From: Ilumatobacteraceae bacterium
Lineage (GTDB): Bacteria > Actinomycetota > Acidimicrobiia > Acidimicrobiales > Ilumatobacteraceae
Direction: 5' to 3'
Length of the DNA: 32,732 nucleotides
Assembly: GCA_023254135.1 (NCBI GenBank)
Contig: JALQYL010000014.1
Coordinates: forward strand, 1-32,732
In this document: positions 7,694 to 17,475 of the stretch, in pieces
Layout of the letters: each line of letters opens with the position of its first letter
How positions within the stretch are numbered: the first letter of the stretch is position 1
Translations under genes and position numbers: made by a program
The notes under the pieces: model-generated
Seen by the model: the letters and a program-made list of their open reading frames with translations, nothing else
Database searches by the model: none
What the model was told of the DNA's origin: nothing

Positions 7694-9718
7694 TTACTGC
7701 ACGCAGTGCAGGGCAAATGTCAACGTGCGCGCTTCGTCCCACCACTGTTCGTAGCGTCCCGATGGTCCACCGTGGCCAGCGCCCATCTCACAATGGAAGA
7801 GCACGAAGGTTTCGGGCGACACGTTGCGCATCTTTGCCACCCATTTGGTGGGCTCGTGATAACTCACGCGAGGGTCGTTCACTCCCGCTGTCACGTACAA
7901 CTTCGGGTACACAACGTTGCGTGTGTTGTCATATGGCGAGTAACTCTGCATGTACGAAGCGAAAGGTTCGGTGCGTGGGTCGCCCCACTCTTCCCATTCC
8001 GTCACCGTGAGTGGAAGTAAGGGGTCGCTCATGGTGGACACCACATCGACAAATGGCACTTCCGCTATGGCGCCTGCAAATCGTTCGGGTGCAATGGTGA
8101 TGCATGCTCCCACCAACAATCCTCCGGCGCTGCCGCCTCGCACCACCAACTTGTTGCCGTCACAAATTCCACTGGACGCCAGGTGGTCTGCACACGCAAT
8201 GGTGTCGGTAAACGTGTTGCGCTTCTGCAGGAACTTGCCATCTAGGTACCACTGTCGACCCATCTCGCCCCCACCACGTGGGTGAGCGAGTGCCCACACC
8301 CAACCACGGTCAAGCAAACTCAAGCGACCAGCAGAGAACCAGGGCGCCACAGAGATTTCATACGAGCCATATGCGTAGATCAGCCCGGGGGCTGTTCCGT
8401 TCAACGGTGTGCTGCGATGTCGCACGGTGTCAAGTGGAACACGTGTGCCGTCGGATGCAACCGCCCATACGCGTTCGGATACATATTGCGACAAATCACA
8501 ATGAGGCGTCTGAATTTGTTTCAGCGTGGTGAGTGTGCGCGTGGCCACGTCGTATTGAGCAGTCACTGCGGGTGTGGTGAGTGACTGATACGACAGCCGC
8601 ACCACCGATGTTTCGTAATCGGGGTTTGCATCCACTTCCGCTTCATGCGGTTCATCTAGTACAGATATGGGAACGGAAGTGCCGTCGCGTTGCACGATGG
8701 AGATCACTTGTTGTGCATTCACCCAACGCTGCATCACCGCAAAGTCGGCAAAGCAATCGAACTGTGCGATGCGCTGGCCCGCCACATGTGGGACAAACGA
8801 ACTCCACTGAGATGGTGAATCCACGGGAGCCAACATCACGGTGAAGTCAAGTGCGTCGAGGTTCGTGGTGATCACAAAGTGTTCACCCCAATGGTCCACC
8901 TGATACTCCACATCATCACGGCGCGGTGCAACTGAAATGGGTGTCGAAGTGGGATTGTGCGCGTCGATGACCCACGCTTCTGAGCTTGTCTTGCTGCCGG
9001 CCTCAATCACAATCCAGTCGCCTGAGCGAGTGGCGCCGACACCCATAAAAAATCGTTCGTCGGATTCCTCAACAATCAACACGTCATCTGTGGAAGGTGT
9101 GCCAATGCGGTGGCGCCACACCTGCCACGGACGCATCTGCTCGTCTGGCATCACATAGAACAGCCACTCGTCATTCGCTGACCATGCCACGGCGCCGTAC
9201 GTGGAGTTTTCAATCACATCGGGCAGGTCCTTGCCCGTGCGTAGGTCGCGAATTCGGATGGTGTAGTACTCGCCACCGTCTATGTCGTACGACCACGCCA
9301 ACAAGTTCGAATCATTCGAGATATCGAATGCACTCAACGCAAAGTACTCGTGTTGCTTGGCTTCTACGTTCTCATCCAGCAACACTTCATCCTTGGCCGT
9401 GTCCACTGTGCGGCCGCGAGAATGGATGGCGTACGACTTGCCGGCTTCGGTGCGCGATGCGTACCACCAGCCGCGATGTTCCACGGGATACGAAGAATCA
9501 TCTTCATTGATGCGCGACTTAATCTCGGCAAAAACGGCGTCGATGTCAGTCTTGTGGTCAGCAAACCAGGCATCGCTGTAGGCATTCTCTGCCTTCAGGT
9601 ACGCCAGAGTGTCGGGATTGGTGCGCTCAATCAACCATGCATAGGGGTCTTCTACGGCGCCAGTGGGTCGCTGCCACACGTGTGACCGTTGTGGAGCGAG
9701 AGGTGCGCCGTTTGTCAT
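7694..9718 (-). CDS. ptrB: Oligopeptidase B (prolyl oligopeptidase family, S9A)
   Basis: A 674-residue serine oligopeptidase that would cleave short peptides after basic residues. Residues 1-400 form the beta-propeller lid (opening PHVWQRPTG-type segment, EDPYAWL, YLKAENAY); the C-terminal third is the alpha/beta-hydrolase domain. The catalytic triad is S530 in RGGSAGG, D615 in AGVNDPRVSYHEP and H649 in GAGHGG. HPRGGGEMGRQWYLDGKF is a hallmark of oligopeptidase B. An acidic pair needed for P1 Arg/Lys selectivity cannot be assigned by eye. The ATG at 9718 gives the normal family length; a longer open frame to 9976 runs antisense to the ferredoxin and is rejected. TAGCCT lies 8 bases before the ATG. 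No signal peptide, so cytoplasmic. Confidence 0.93.
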   Translation of the reverse strand: MTNGAPLAPQRSHVWQRPTGAVEDPYAWLIERTNPDTLAYLKAENAYSDAWFADHKTDIDAVFAEIKSRINEDDSSYPVEHRGWWYASRTEAGKSYAIHSRGRTVDTAKDEVLLDENVEAKQHEYFALSAFDISNDSNLLAWSYDIDGGEYYTIRIRDLRTGKDLPDVIENSTYGAVAWSANDEWLFYVMPDEQMRPWQVWRHRIGTPSTDDVLIVEESDERFFMGVGATRSGDWIVIEAGSKTSSEAWVIDAHNPTSTPISVAPRRDDVEYQVDHWGEHFVITTNLDALDFTVMLAPVDSPSQWSSFVPHVAGQRIAQFDCFADFAVMQRWVNAQQVISIVQRDGTSVPISVLDEPHEAEVDANPDYETSVVRLSYQSLTTPAVTAQYDVATRTLTTLKQIQTPHCDLSQYVSERVWAVASDGTRVPLDTVRHRSTPLNGTAPGLIYAYGSYEISVAPWFSAGRLSLLDRGWVWALAHPRGGGEMGRQWYLDGKFLQKRNTFTDTIACADHLASSGICDGNKLVVRGGSAGGLLVGACITIAPERFAGAIAEVPFVDVVSTMSDPLLPLTVTEWEEWGDPRTEPFASYMQSYSPYDNTRNVVYPKLYVTAGVNDPRVSYHEPTKWVAKMRNVSPETFVLFHCEMGAGHGGPSGRYEQWWDEARTLTFALHCVQ

Positions 9719-9726
9719 AGAGGAGA

Positions 9727-9752
9727 AGGCTAGGGGCAAGCGCAGGTACCGT
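9727..9752. promoter_or_regulatory. Divergent -10 elements, oligopeptidase B / ferredoxin
   Basis: On the minus strand TAGCCT (9732 to 9727) ends 8 bases before ATG 9718. On the plus strand TACCGT (9747-9752) ends 6 bases before GTG 9759. The starts are only 40 bases apart. Confidence 0.5.
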
Positions 9753-9758
9753 GGAGAT

Positions 9759-9992
9759 GTGCGCGTGTGGATTGACCAAGATCTCTGCACTGGTGATGGT
9801 CTGTGTGTGGACCATTGCCCCGATGTTTTCGTGCAACTCGAAGATGGAATTGCGTACGTGGCTATCGCCGGTGAACCACTGAATGACCCGGGCGGATCGG
9901 GTTCATTAGCGGAAGTAAACGAGCGTGATTTAGCTGCGGTAGTACAGGCCGCAGAGGTTTGTCCAGGGGAATGCATCTTTTTGGAAAGTTAG
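9759..9992 (+). CDS. Small ferredoxin (3Fe-4S or 4Fe-4S, P450-type)
   Basis: A 77-residue acidic electron carrier. The cluster motif is C-x5-C-x3-C in DLCTGDGLCVDHCP, with a distal CP in EVCPGEC, as in the small ferredoxins that often serve cytochromes P450 in actinobacteria. Many of those have a non-Cys residue at the third position and bind 3Fe-4S; here Cys occupies it, so a 4Fe-4S cluster is possible. An additional Cys follows in PGEC. I chose GTG 9759 because TACCGT lies 6 bases upstream; GTG 9765 with a GGAG 8 bases upstream is an alternative. No P450 or ferredoxin reductase is in the window, so its partner is unknown. Confidence 0.9.
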   Translation: MRVWIDQDLCTGDGLCVDHCPDVFVQLEDGIAYVAIAGEPLNDPGGSGSLAEVNERDLAAVVQAAEVCPGECIFLES

Positions 9993-10080
9993 GTACTTTC
10001 GACTTTCGGAAGCTCCTATTGAAGGAGTCTCACAAAGAAACTCGGTACTTTCATTTCGTAAAAAAATGAATTCACATTCA
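9992..10080. promoter_or_regulatory. Direct repeats and inverted repeats upstream of the HxlR gene
   Basis: GGTACTTTC occurs at 9992-10000 and again at 10044-10052, 52 bases apart (close to five helical turns). Between them CTCCT-N5-AGGAG forms a small inverted repeat, and TGAAT-TCAC-ATTCA lies at 10067-10080. These are candidate operators, perhaps for autoregulation; no binding evidence exists. Confidence 0.4.
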
Positions 10081-10102
10081 CTCAATTGACGTACCCCTCG
10101 TT

Positions 10103-10108
10103 TATGGT
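10103..10108 (+). promoter_or_regulatory. -10 element of the HxlR regulator gene
   Basis: TATGGT ends 8 bases before ATG 10117 with no SD between, again suggesting a leaderless transcript. Confidence 0.35.
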
Positions 10109-10116
10109 GAATAGCC

Positions 10117-10446
10117 ATGTCGCCGCGCAAGAACTTTGATCATCTGGATAATCCACTCGCCGATGCGCTTATCCAGATGGGCGAGTGGTGGACCCCTCTA
10201 ATCCTTTGGTCTATTGACGAGGGAAATCTCCGCTTTGAAACCATTCAGGCATCGCTGGGTATTGCGCGCAATATTCTCACTGATCGTCTGAAGACCTTGG
10301 TGCACCACGGCGTGTTGGAAAAGCGTCAGTACAGCACCAAGCCCAAGCGTTTTGAGTATCACCTCACCGAAAAGGGTCTCGAGCTCATTCCTATCGGTGC
10401 CGCCATGCGTGCCTGGGGCGAGAAGTACCCACCAAACCGCCCCTAA
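10117..10446 (+). CDS. HxlR-family winged-helix transcriptional regulator
   Basis: A 109-residue MarR-like winged helix protein of the HxlR family. Diagnostic segments are ALIQMGEWWTPLILWSI (usually 'lgGKWtl.IL'), the recognition region RFETIQASLGIARNILTDRLKTLVHHGVLEK, and the wing with YSTKPKRFEYHLTEKGLEL. The N-terminal Cys found in redox-sensing HypR-type members is absent, so direct thiol sensing is unlikely. HxlR proteins often act on neighbouring genes; here the neighbours are a ferredoxin upstream and a secreted nuclease downstream. The intergenic region before it holds direct and inverted repeats that could be operators. The ATG at 10117 fits the family length. Confidence 0.9.
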   Translation: MSPRKNFDHLDNPLADALIQMGEWWTPLILWSIDEGNLRFETIQASLGIARNILTDRLKTLVHHGVLEKRQYSTKPKRFEYHLTEKGLELIPIGAAMRAWGEKYPPNRP

Positions 10447-10484
10447 GGTTTATTGCGTCATCGCAATCACGAAGGGCAGTCGTT

Positions 10485-11480
10485 ATGCGAAAAAGTTTCT
10501 TGGTAATTCCGGCCTTGGCCATTGTGGTGTCCGTGGGCTGCGCAAGTGCTTCTGGCGCGCAATCAACAGCGCCCAACAAGAAGTCACCCACCACAACCGT
10601 TGCCAAGAAGAAGAAAAAAGCAACCACCACCACAACAATCGTGAAGGGCGCAACAAGCTCCACCATTCTTCAAGTGCTGGCAACGATTCCCGTGATGAAC
10701 GAACACCCGCAGGGATATTCACGATCATTGTTCAAGCACTGGGTAGACGCAGACGGCGATGGTTGCGATACTCGCGAAGAAGTGTTGATTGTTGAGTCAA
10801 CATCGAAAGCTCAAGTAGACGCATACGGATGCAAAGTCATCGAAGGTGACTGGTATTCGCCGTATGAAGGCGGCTCCTATACGCAGCCCGGTGATCTTGA
10901 TATCGATCACATGGTTCCTTTGAAAGAAGCCTGGGATTCCGGAGCTTGGAATTGGACAGCTGCTCAACGTCAGGCTTATGCCAACGACCTCAGTGACCCG
11001 CGACCTCTTATTGCCGTACTCAACTCGCAAAACCGATCCAAGAGCGACAAAGACCCTTCGAACTGGATTCCGCCTCGAGGTGAATACACCTGCGCATATT
11101 TGGCGAACTGGGTGGCAATCAAGGCCAAGTGGAAACTCTCCATGGATCAGAGCGAATTCGGCCGCATCAAGAACCTGGCGACACGTTCGTGTACGACGTC
11201 CACTGTGGCCCCCTGGGGTTCCGCGACTGCGGCGACGTCGGGTGGCAGTGCGTCCACTGGCTCCAACGTTGTCACCACGGAAGCTCCCGCCGTCACCGCT
11301 GCGCCAAGTTCCAATTCCGACAGTTCTGGGTCGGGGGTCCGTCAGGTGACGCCAGTGCGGTGTAAGGCGGCTGAGTTTGGCCAAACCGGGCAATATCAGG
11401 GCACGCCGTATGTGTGTTCCAACACCCGTCAAAATGGGCAGCCCTATGCCACGGGCTATTACTTCTGGCGCCCGGTCTAG
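10485..11480 (+). CDS. Secreted HNH endonuclease-like protein (DUF1524 type)
   Basis: A 331-residue exported protein. Residues 1-25 are a signal sequence (MRKSF, then a hydrophobic stretch and VSVGC, a weak lipobox), followed by a Thr/Lys-rich linker to about residue 58. The nuclease domain covers about residues 60-235: it has GYSRSLFKHWVDADGDGCDTREEVL, then D-I-D-H142 in DIDHMVPLKEAWDSGAW (metal/general-base His), then N183 in QNRSKSDKDPSNWIPP. This is the HNH fold found in secreted actinobacterial nucleases of the GmrSD/DUF1524 type. A Ser/Thr/Ala-rich linker (about 235-285) leads to a 45-residue C-terminal module with two Cys (RCKAAEFGQ and YVCSNTRQ). GAAGGG lies 9 bases before the ATG. 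Likely role is extracellular nucleic-acid degradation; that is inference. Confidence 0.85.
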   Translation: MRKSFLVIPALAIVVSVGCASASGAQSTAPNKKSPTTTVAKKKKKATTTTTIVKGATSSTILQVLATIPVMNEHPQGYSRSLFKHWVDADGDGCDTREEVLIVESTSKAQVDAYGCKVIEGDWYSPYEGGSYTQPGDLDIDHMVPLKEAWDSGAWNWTAAQRQAYANDLSDPRPLIAVLNSQNRSKSDKDPSNWIPPRGEYTCAYLANWVAIKAKWKLSMDQSEFGRIKNLATRSCTTSTVAPWGSATAATSGGSASTGSNVVTTEAPAVTAAPSSNSDSSGSGVRQVTPVRCKAAEFGQTGQYQGTPYVCSNTRQNGQPYATGYYFWRPV

Positions 11481-11492
11481 TCCACGGTGGGG

Positions 11493-11509
11493 TCGGGGCC
11501 TTTCCCCGA
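11493..11509 (+). terminator. Short GC-rich hairpin after the nuclease gene
   Basis: TCGGGG-CCTTT-CCCCGA forms a perfect 6-bp stem 12 bases after the nuclease stop. It is followed by AGTCTCGTTT rather than a long T-run, so termination is uncertain. It abuts the putative -10 of the bL37 gene. Confidence 0.35.
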
Positions 11510-11515
11510 TAGTCT
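11510..11515 (+). promoter_or_regulatory. -10 element of the bL37 gene
   Basis: TAGTCT ends 8 bases before ATG 11524. Independent transcription of the small ribosomal protein gene would fit. Confidence 0.35.
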
Positions 11516-11523
11516 CGTTTCCT

Positions 11524-11610
11524 ATGTCGAAGAAGACCAAGAAGCGCAAGGCGCGCATGCGCCGCTCAAAGGCCAACCACGGCAAGCGTCCAAACATGGG
11601 TCGCGGCTGA
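11524..11610 (+). CDS. Ribosomal protein bL37-type microprotein (28 aa)
   Basis: A 28-residue strongly basic peptide, MSKKTKKRKARMRRSKAN followed by HGKRPNMGRG. The core SKANHGKRPN is the hallmark of bL37, the 24-residue actinobacterial large-subunit protein first seen in mycobacterial 70S structures. In other actinobacteria the same short gene is usually annotated as hypothetical or missed. A TAGTCT hexamer 8 bases upstream supports the ATG at 11524; an in-frame upstream extension runs back into the nuclease gene and is not credible. This version ends with four extra residues (MGRG) compared with the mycobacterial form as I remember it. It is followed after 12 bases by the VOC gene. Confidence 0.85.
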   Translation: MSKKTKKRKARMRRSKANHGKRPNMGRG

Positions 11611-11622
11611 GCCGTTCCCCAT

Positions 11623-12255
11623 ATGAGCCGTCTCGTTTCATTGCATGCGGGCGGTACGCGTGAATCCTGGCAATCGCTAGGGCTTTCCTTCACGGGTGAT
11701 GTTTGCTTACTGGCCGATGTTGAACTCATCGTCCATGGCTCCACCCCTGGACTTCATGGCTGGACCATTGAATCCAATACCCATGCCTCCCCAGAAACGC
11801 ATCTGGAGATAGACGGCATCCCCACCACCATCGTTTCTGTGGCGCCGGCACAGCCCACGCAGTCAACAATTGGTCGCCAAAAAATTGTGGGCCTCGATCA
11901 TGTGGTGGTGAACACCAACAACATCGACCGAACCTGCGAGGCCATCACGGCAGCGCTGGGGCTAGAGGTTCGGCGAGAGCGTGATGTGGGAAATGGTGTG
12001 AAGCAGCGATTCCACAAACTTGAAAACACCATCATTGAAGTAGTGAGCGGTCCGCACATCACGGGTGACACCGCATCGCTCTGGGGCATGGTGGCCAGCA
12101 TCGATGATCTGTTCGACCTGGCAGATGAGTTGGGCGAAGACATCACGTCACCTCCCAAAAAGGCCACCCAGCCCGGTCGTTACATCTCCACGGTTCGCGG
12201 TTCTGTGGGATTGGGTGTTCCGTTCGCGCTCATGACACCGCACGTACGCGACTAG
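11623..12255 (+). CDS. VOC-superfamily (glyoxalase-like) protein
   Basis: A 210-residue protein with a vicinal-oxygen-chelate type fold. The C-terminal half is the recognisable module: VGLDHVVVNTNNIDRTCEAITAALGLEVRRERDVGNGVKQRFHKLENTIIEVV is laid out like a glyoxalase/fosfomycin-resistance beta-alpha-beta-beta-beta unit, with a candidate metal-binding His in GLDHVVV and Glu in IIEVV. The N-terminal 80 residues may form a degenerate second half. Substrate unknown. The ATG at 11623 has no strong SD; it lies 12 bases after the bL37 stop, so co-transcription is likely. Its stop directly abuts the stop of the convergent nuclease gene, with no spacer. Confidence 0.8.
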   Translation: MSRLVSLHAGGTRESWQSLGLSFTGDVCLLADVELIVHGSTPGLHGWTIESNTHASPETHLEIDGIPTTIVSVAPAQPTQSTIGRQKIVGLDHVVVNTNNIDRTCEAITAALGLEVRRERDVGNGVKQRFHKLENTIIEVVSGPHITGDTASLWGMVASIDDLFDLADELGEDITSPPKKATQPGRYISTVRGSVGLGVPFALMTPHVRD

Positions 12256-13227
12256 TCAGTCGTCGTCATCGCCTTCAAGCGAACGCAAGAAACGTTGACC
12301 CTCTTCGCAGGAATCGACAATGGGGCACCATCTGCACTGAAAACCGCCGCGCATTTCTGGCTCACGTGTTTTCAGCACCAAGTCTGCAATCAACAAAGTG
12401 CCATGAGCTGTACGGCGGACTGCTGACTGCAACAATCCCTCTGTCACGTCCTCATCATCAAGTCGTGCCGAGTCGAGCGAGTATGAACCGAGTCGACGCG
12501 GTGGTCTGCGACTACGCAACGTTTCAATGAGCGCATAGAAACGCAAGTCGTCACGGTGAGTAGGCGTGAGTCGTCCGGTTTTCAGATCGATGATTACTTT
12601 GCGACCGTGCGCGCCCAACACCAAGTCCATGCGCGTGGTGTACAAAACCGATCCACCGAACAGTGAATACGACGCCGAATATTCCACCATGGGCCGCCAG
12701 GCAGGTTTGATGGGTGGAAAGCACTCCAAGAAGTTGGTAACAGCACCCACCACAGCGCCACGCAATTCGGCGTAGTCGTGCGCTGGCAAAGTGGCAATGA
12801 ATTCCGACGCGCTTTCACGTGGATTTTCCGCGACACTCACCATTGCGGCATCGACAATTTCCGACGGAATGGTGGGTCCACGCCAGTTGAGCAATAACTC
12901 GATTGCTTTGTGGGCAATGGTGCCACGCACGGTGTTGATGTTCCATGCAAACGAAGATTCTCTTTGCAACATGTGGTACTTCTCGCAACCGTGCACTGTT
13001 GCAATGTGATGCTTGTTCACACGCAATGGTTGATCAGCGGTGAATAACCCGTTCAAGGGTGCGAGCGCGTCTTCCAGTTGCGATTCGATGTCGGTGACAA
13101 CGGAATCGGGCAACGGCTCCCAACCTTCGGGAATGCCAAGTGCATCTAAAACGGCTTGCTGCAAAGAGTTGAGTTCGGTATCCACGACAACTCCACCATA
13201 GATGCGGGGAGTGACAGTCTTCGGCAC
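12256..13227 (-). CDS. Fe-S PD-(D/E)XK nuclease (RecB/Cas4-like), standalone
   Basis: A 323-residue protein of the RecB-family PDDEXK superfamily. The active-site pattern is D201 in TRMDLVLGA and D214-L-K216 in VIIDLKTG, with an upstream Glu (VEYSASYSLF) and an N-terminal motif VRGTIAHKAIELLL carrying the conserved His. Four Cys, C81 in VHGCEKYH and C298-x2-C301-x5-C307 in the tail, match the one-plus-three iron-sulfur layout of AddB and Cas4 nucleases. There is no helicase domain and no CRISPR or AddA nearby, so its DNA-processing role is unknown; a repair function is inference. The start is GTG 13227 because no ATG is better placed; an internal GTG is possible. The C-terminus is acidic (EGDDDD). 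Convergent and exactly adjacent to the VOC gene. Confidence 0.85.
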   Translation of the reverse strand: MPKTVTPRIYGGVVVDTELNSLQQAVLDALGIPEGWEPLPDSVVTDIESQLEDALAPLNGLFTADQPLRVNKHHIATVHGCEKYHMLQRESSFAWNINTVRGTIAHKAIELLLNWRGPTIPSEIVDAAMVSVAENPRESASEFIATLPAHDYAELRGAVVGAVTNFLECFPPIKPAWRPMVEYSASYSLFGGSVLYTTRMDLVLGAHGRKVIIDLKTGRLTPTHRDDLRFYALIETLRSRRPPRRLGSYSLDSARLDDEDVTEGLLQSAVRRTAHGTLLIADLVLKTREPEMRGGFQCRWCPIVDSCEEGQRFLRSLEGDDDD

Positions 13228-13276
13228 ACAGTTGCCTCACGGGATTGTTGCACCACCCCTTTGACAACATGTGCCC

Positions 13277-13609
13277 ATGACCCCGTCGGCCACCATGCAA
13301 TTCACCGCAGCAGCACGTGTACTTGCACAAGCTGCCGCCGAATGTGAACTTGTGGTGCCCGGCTTTCGTAGCCCGCCACGCGTGGTGGGCGTGAACCGCA
13401 CCATTCGACGTTCGCACACTGGTGAAGGTGGTGTGGTGGCCGTGCGTTTGGTCGATCGTCCGTTGGCGGTCATCTTGGGCGACATGATCGAGGGTGTGAT
13501 TGTCCTCAACAATCTCAACGCCACACAGGCCGATCGCGTTCGCACTCATTTGTGGTCGGCCATGTCGCAATTCGCTGCGGCTGAAGACCACGCCATGCGT
13601 GTGGCCTAA
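13277..13609 (+). CDS. Conserved-looking hypothetical protein
   Basis: A 110-residue protein that I do not recognise. It begins with an Ala-rich helix (MQFTAAARVLAQAAAECELVV), continues with a basic beta-like stretch RSPPRVVGVNRTIRRS, then a hydrophobic segment VAVRLVDRPLAVILGDM, and ends with a helix. Codon use and third-position GC resemble the neighbouring genes, so it is probably real. The start could be ATG 13277 or GTG 13271. It diverges from the Fe-S nuclease 49 bases away and ends about 50 bases before tRNA-Leu. No signal peptide or clear membrane helix; one Cys only. No function is proposed. Confidence 0.65.
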   Translation: MTPSATMQFTAAARVLAQAAAECELVVPGFRSPPRVVGVNRTIRRSHTGEGGVVAVRLVDRPLAVILGDMIEGVIVLNNLNATQADRVRTHLWSAMSQFAAAEDHAMRVA

Positions 13610-13616
13610 TCGCGCA

Positions 13617-13647
13617 TTGCTCACGCACCCGCCATTGGTCGTATCCT
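13617..13647 (+). promoter_or_regulatory. Promoter of tRNA-Leu
   Basis: TATCCT at 13642-13647 lies 13 bases before the mature tRNA 5' end, and TTGCTC at 13617-13622 is a possible -35 with a 19-base spacer. Confidence 0.4.
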
Positions 13648-13660
13648 GAGAACCGTTCCT

Positions 13661-13744
13661 GCCCGGATGGCGGAACTGGCAGACGCAGGGGGCTTAAACC
13701 CCCCGGAGGGCAACCTCTTGCGGGTTCGATTCCCGCTCCGGGCA
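13661..13744 (+). tRNA. tRNA-Leu (anticodon UAA)
   Basis: A complete 84-base class II tRNA. The acceptor stem pairs GCCCGGA (13661-13667) with TCCGGGC (13737-13743), with discriminator A at 13744. The anticodon arm is a G/C stem closing the loop CTTAAAC (13693-13699), with anticodon TAA at 13695-13697, reading UUA. The variable arm GAGG-GCAA-CCTC is long, as expected for leucine. The T arm is GCGGG-TTCGATT-CCCGC. No CCA is encoded. This is the tRNA that is called bldA in Streptomyces; TTA codons seem scarce here too. Confidence 0.96.
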
Positions 13745-13798
13745 CCGTTGTATCAATGAGGCGCACAATGACGCCGTCAGCGTGGCACGATTCAAGAC

Positions 13799-16618
<2,820 letters not shown>

Positions 16619-16624
16619 GACGCC

Positions 16625-16669
16625 ACGGTACTCATTCGTTCATGAAGTTGGGGGCACCGCCACTAGCCT
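16625..16669. promoter_or_regulatory. Divergent -10 elements, membrane protein-argG / glycosyltransferase
   Basis: On the minus strand TACCGT (16630 to 16625) ends 6 bases before ATG 16618. On the plus strand TAGCCT (16664-16669) ends 9 bases before ATG 16679. Confidence 0.45.
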
Positions 16670-16678
16670 GAAGACTCC

Positions 16679-17422
16679 ATGGAGCAGGTCCCGTTCAACA
16701 AACTGAGTGTTTTCTTCCCAATGTGGAACGAACAGGACTACATCGAACGCGCAATTGATGCCGCACGTGAAGAATGTGAAGACCTGCGTGCCGGTGGCGA
16801 CATCGTTGATTACGAGCTCATCATTGTCGACGATGCTTCCACGGATCGCACGCCAGAAATCGCAGCGCAATTGGCGGCAGCCGACTCTCATATTCGTGTG
16901 GTGCGTCATCCGGAGAATCGCAAGTTGGGTGGCTCAATGAAGTCGGGTTACGCCGCGGCCACAGGCGACGTGGTGTTGTACACCGATGCCGACCTTCCGT
17001 TCGACATGCACGATGTGCACAAGGCCATGCGCCTCATGCGTTACTACGACGCCGACATTGTGAGCGCGTATCGCTTCGACCGTACCGGTGAGGGTTACGT
17101 GCGCACGGTGTATTCGTTCTTCTACAACTTGTTGGTGCGCATTTTGTTCGGCACACGCAAGCGCGATATCAACTTTGCGTTCAAGTTGTGCCGCACTCGC
17201 ATTTTCGATCACGTCACGTTGAAGAGCGAAGGGTCATTCATTGACGCTGAATTGGTGGTGAAAGCCGAGAAGTTCGGCTACTCCGTTATTCAGTTTGGTA
17301 CCGACTACTTCCCCCGCACCCGTGGCGTTTCCACGTTGTCGTCTCCCTCGGTCATCCTCAAGATTCTGAAGGAAGCGCGCGCATTGCGGAAAGAAATCCG
17401 CAATATTCAGCCCGTTCGTTAG
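16679..17422 (+). CDS. Glycosyltransferase family 2 (polyprenyl-phosphate sugar transferase-like)
   Basis: A 247-residue GT-A fold enzyme. It has VFFPMWNEQDYIERAI at the start, D51-D52 in IIVDDASTDRTPEIA (nucleotide-sugar binding), and DAD at 103-105 in YTDADLPFD (metal and donor phosphates). YRFDRTGEGYVRTVYSFFYNLLVR followed by KLCRTRIFDHV resembles dolichyl- or polyprenyl-phosphate mannose/glucose synthases (DPM1, GtrB), but no C-terminal membrane helices are present. It probably transfers a sugar to a lipid carrier for envelope glycans; that is inference. The downstream neighbour is an L,D-transpeptidase, also an envelope enzyme. ATG 16679 is preceded by TAGCCT. Confidence 0.88.
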   Translation: MEQVPFNKLSVFFPMWNEQDYIERAIDAAREECEDLRAGGDIVDYELIIVDDASTDRTPEIAAQLAAADSHIRVVRHPENRKLGGSMKSGYAAATGDVVLYTDADLPFDMHDVHKAMRLMRYYDADIVSAYRFDRTGEGYVRTVYSFFYNLLVRILFGTRKRDINFAFKLCRTRIFDHVTLKSEGSFIDAELVVKAEKFGYSVIQFGTDYFPRTRGVSTLSSPSVILKILKEARALRKEIRNIQPVR

Positions 17423-17448
17423 TGCACGGAGCCCGAAGGGCGAGGCAC
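17422..17448 (+). terminator. Possible stem-loop after the glycosyltransferase gene
   Basis: GTGC-N5-GCCC-GAA-GGGC-N3-GCAC can fold into a two-part stem starting at the stop codon. No T-run follows, so it may not terminate transcription. Confidence 0.25.
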
Positions 17449-17475
17449 AATCTTGGTTGATAGCGTTTCTTACTC

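Noticed and set aside
7694-9976. Extended oligopeptidase B frame of 760 residues
   Set aside because: The first 86 residues are antisense to the ferredoxin and lack family similarity; ATG 9718 gives the normal length and has a -10.
10797-11744. 315-residue minus-strand frame opposite the nuclease
   Set aside because: Arg/Pro-rich shadow translation with no domain; the plus-strand HNH protein and bL37 are well supported.
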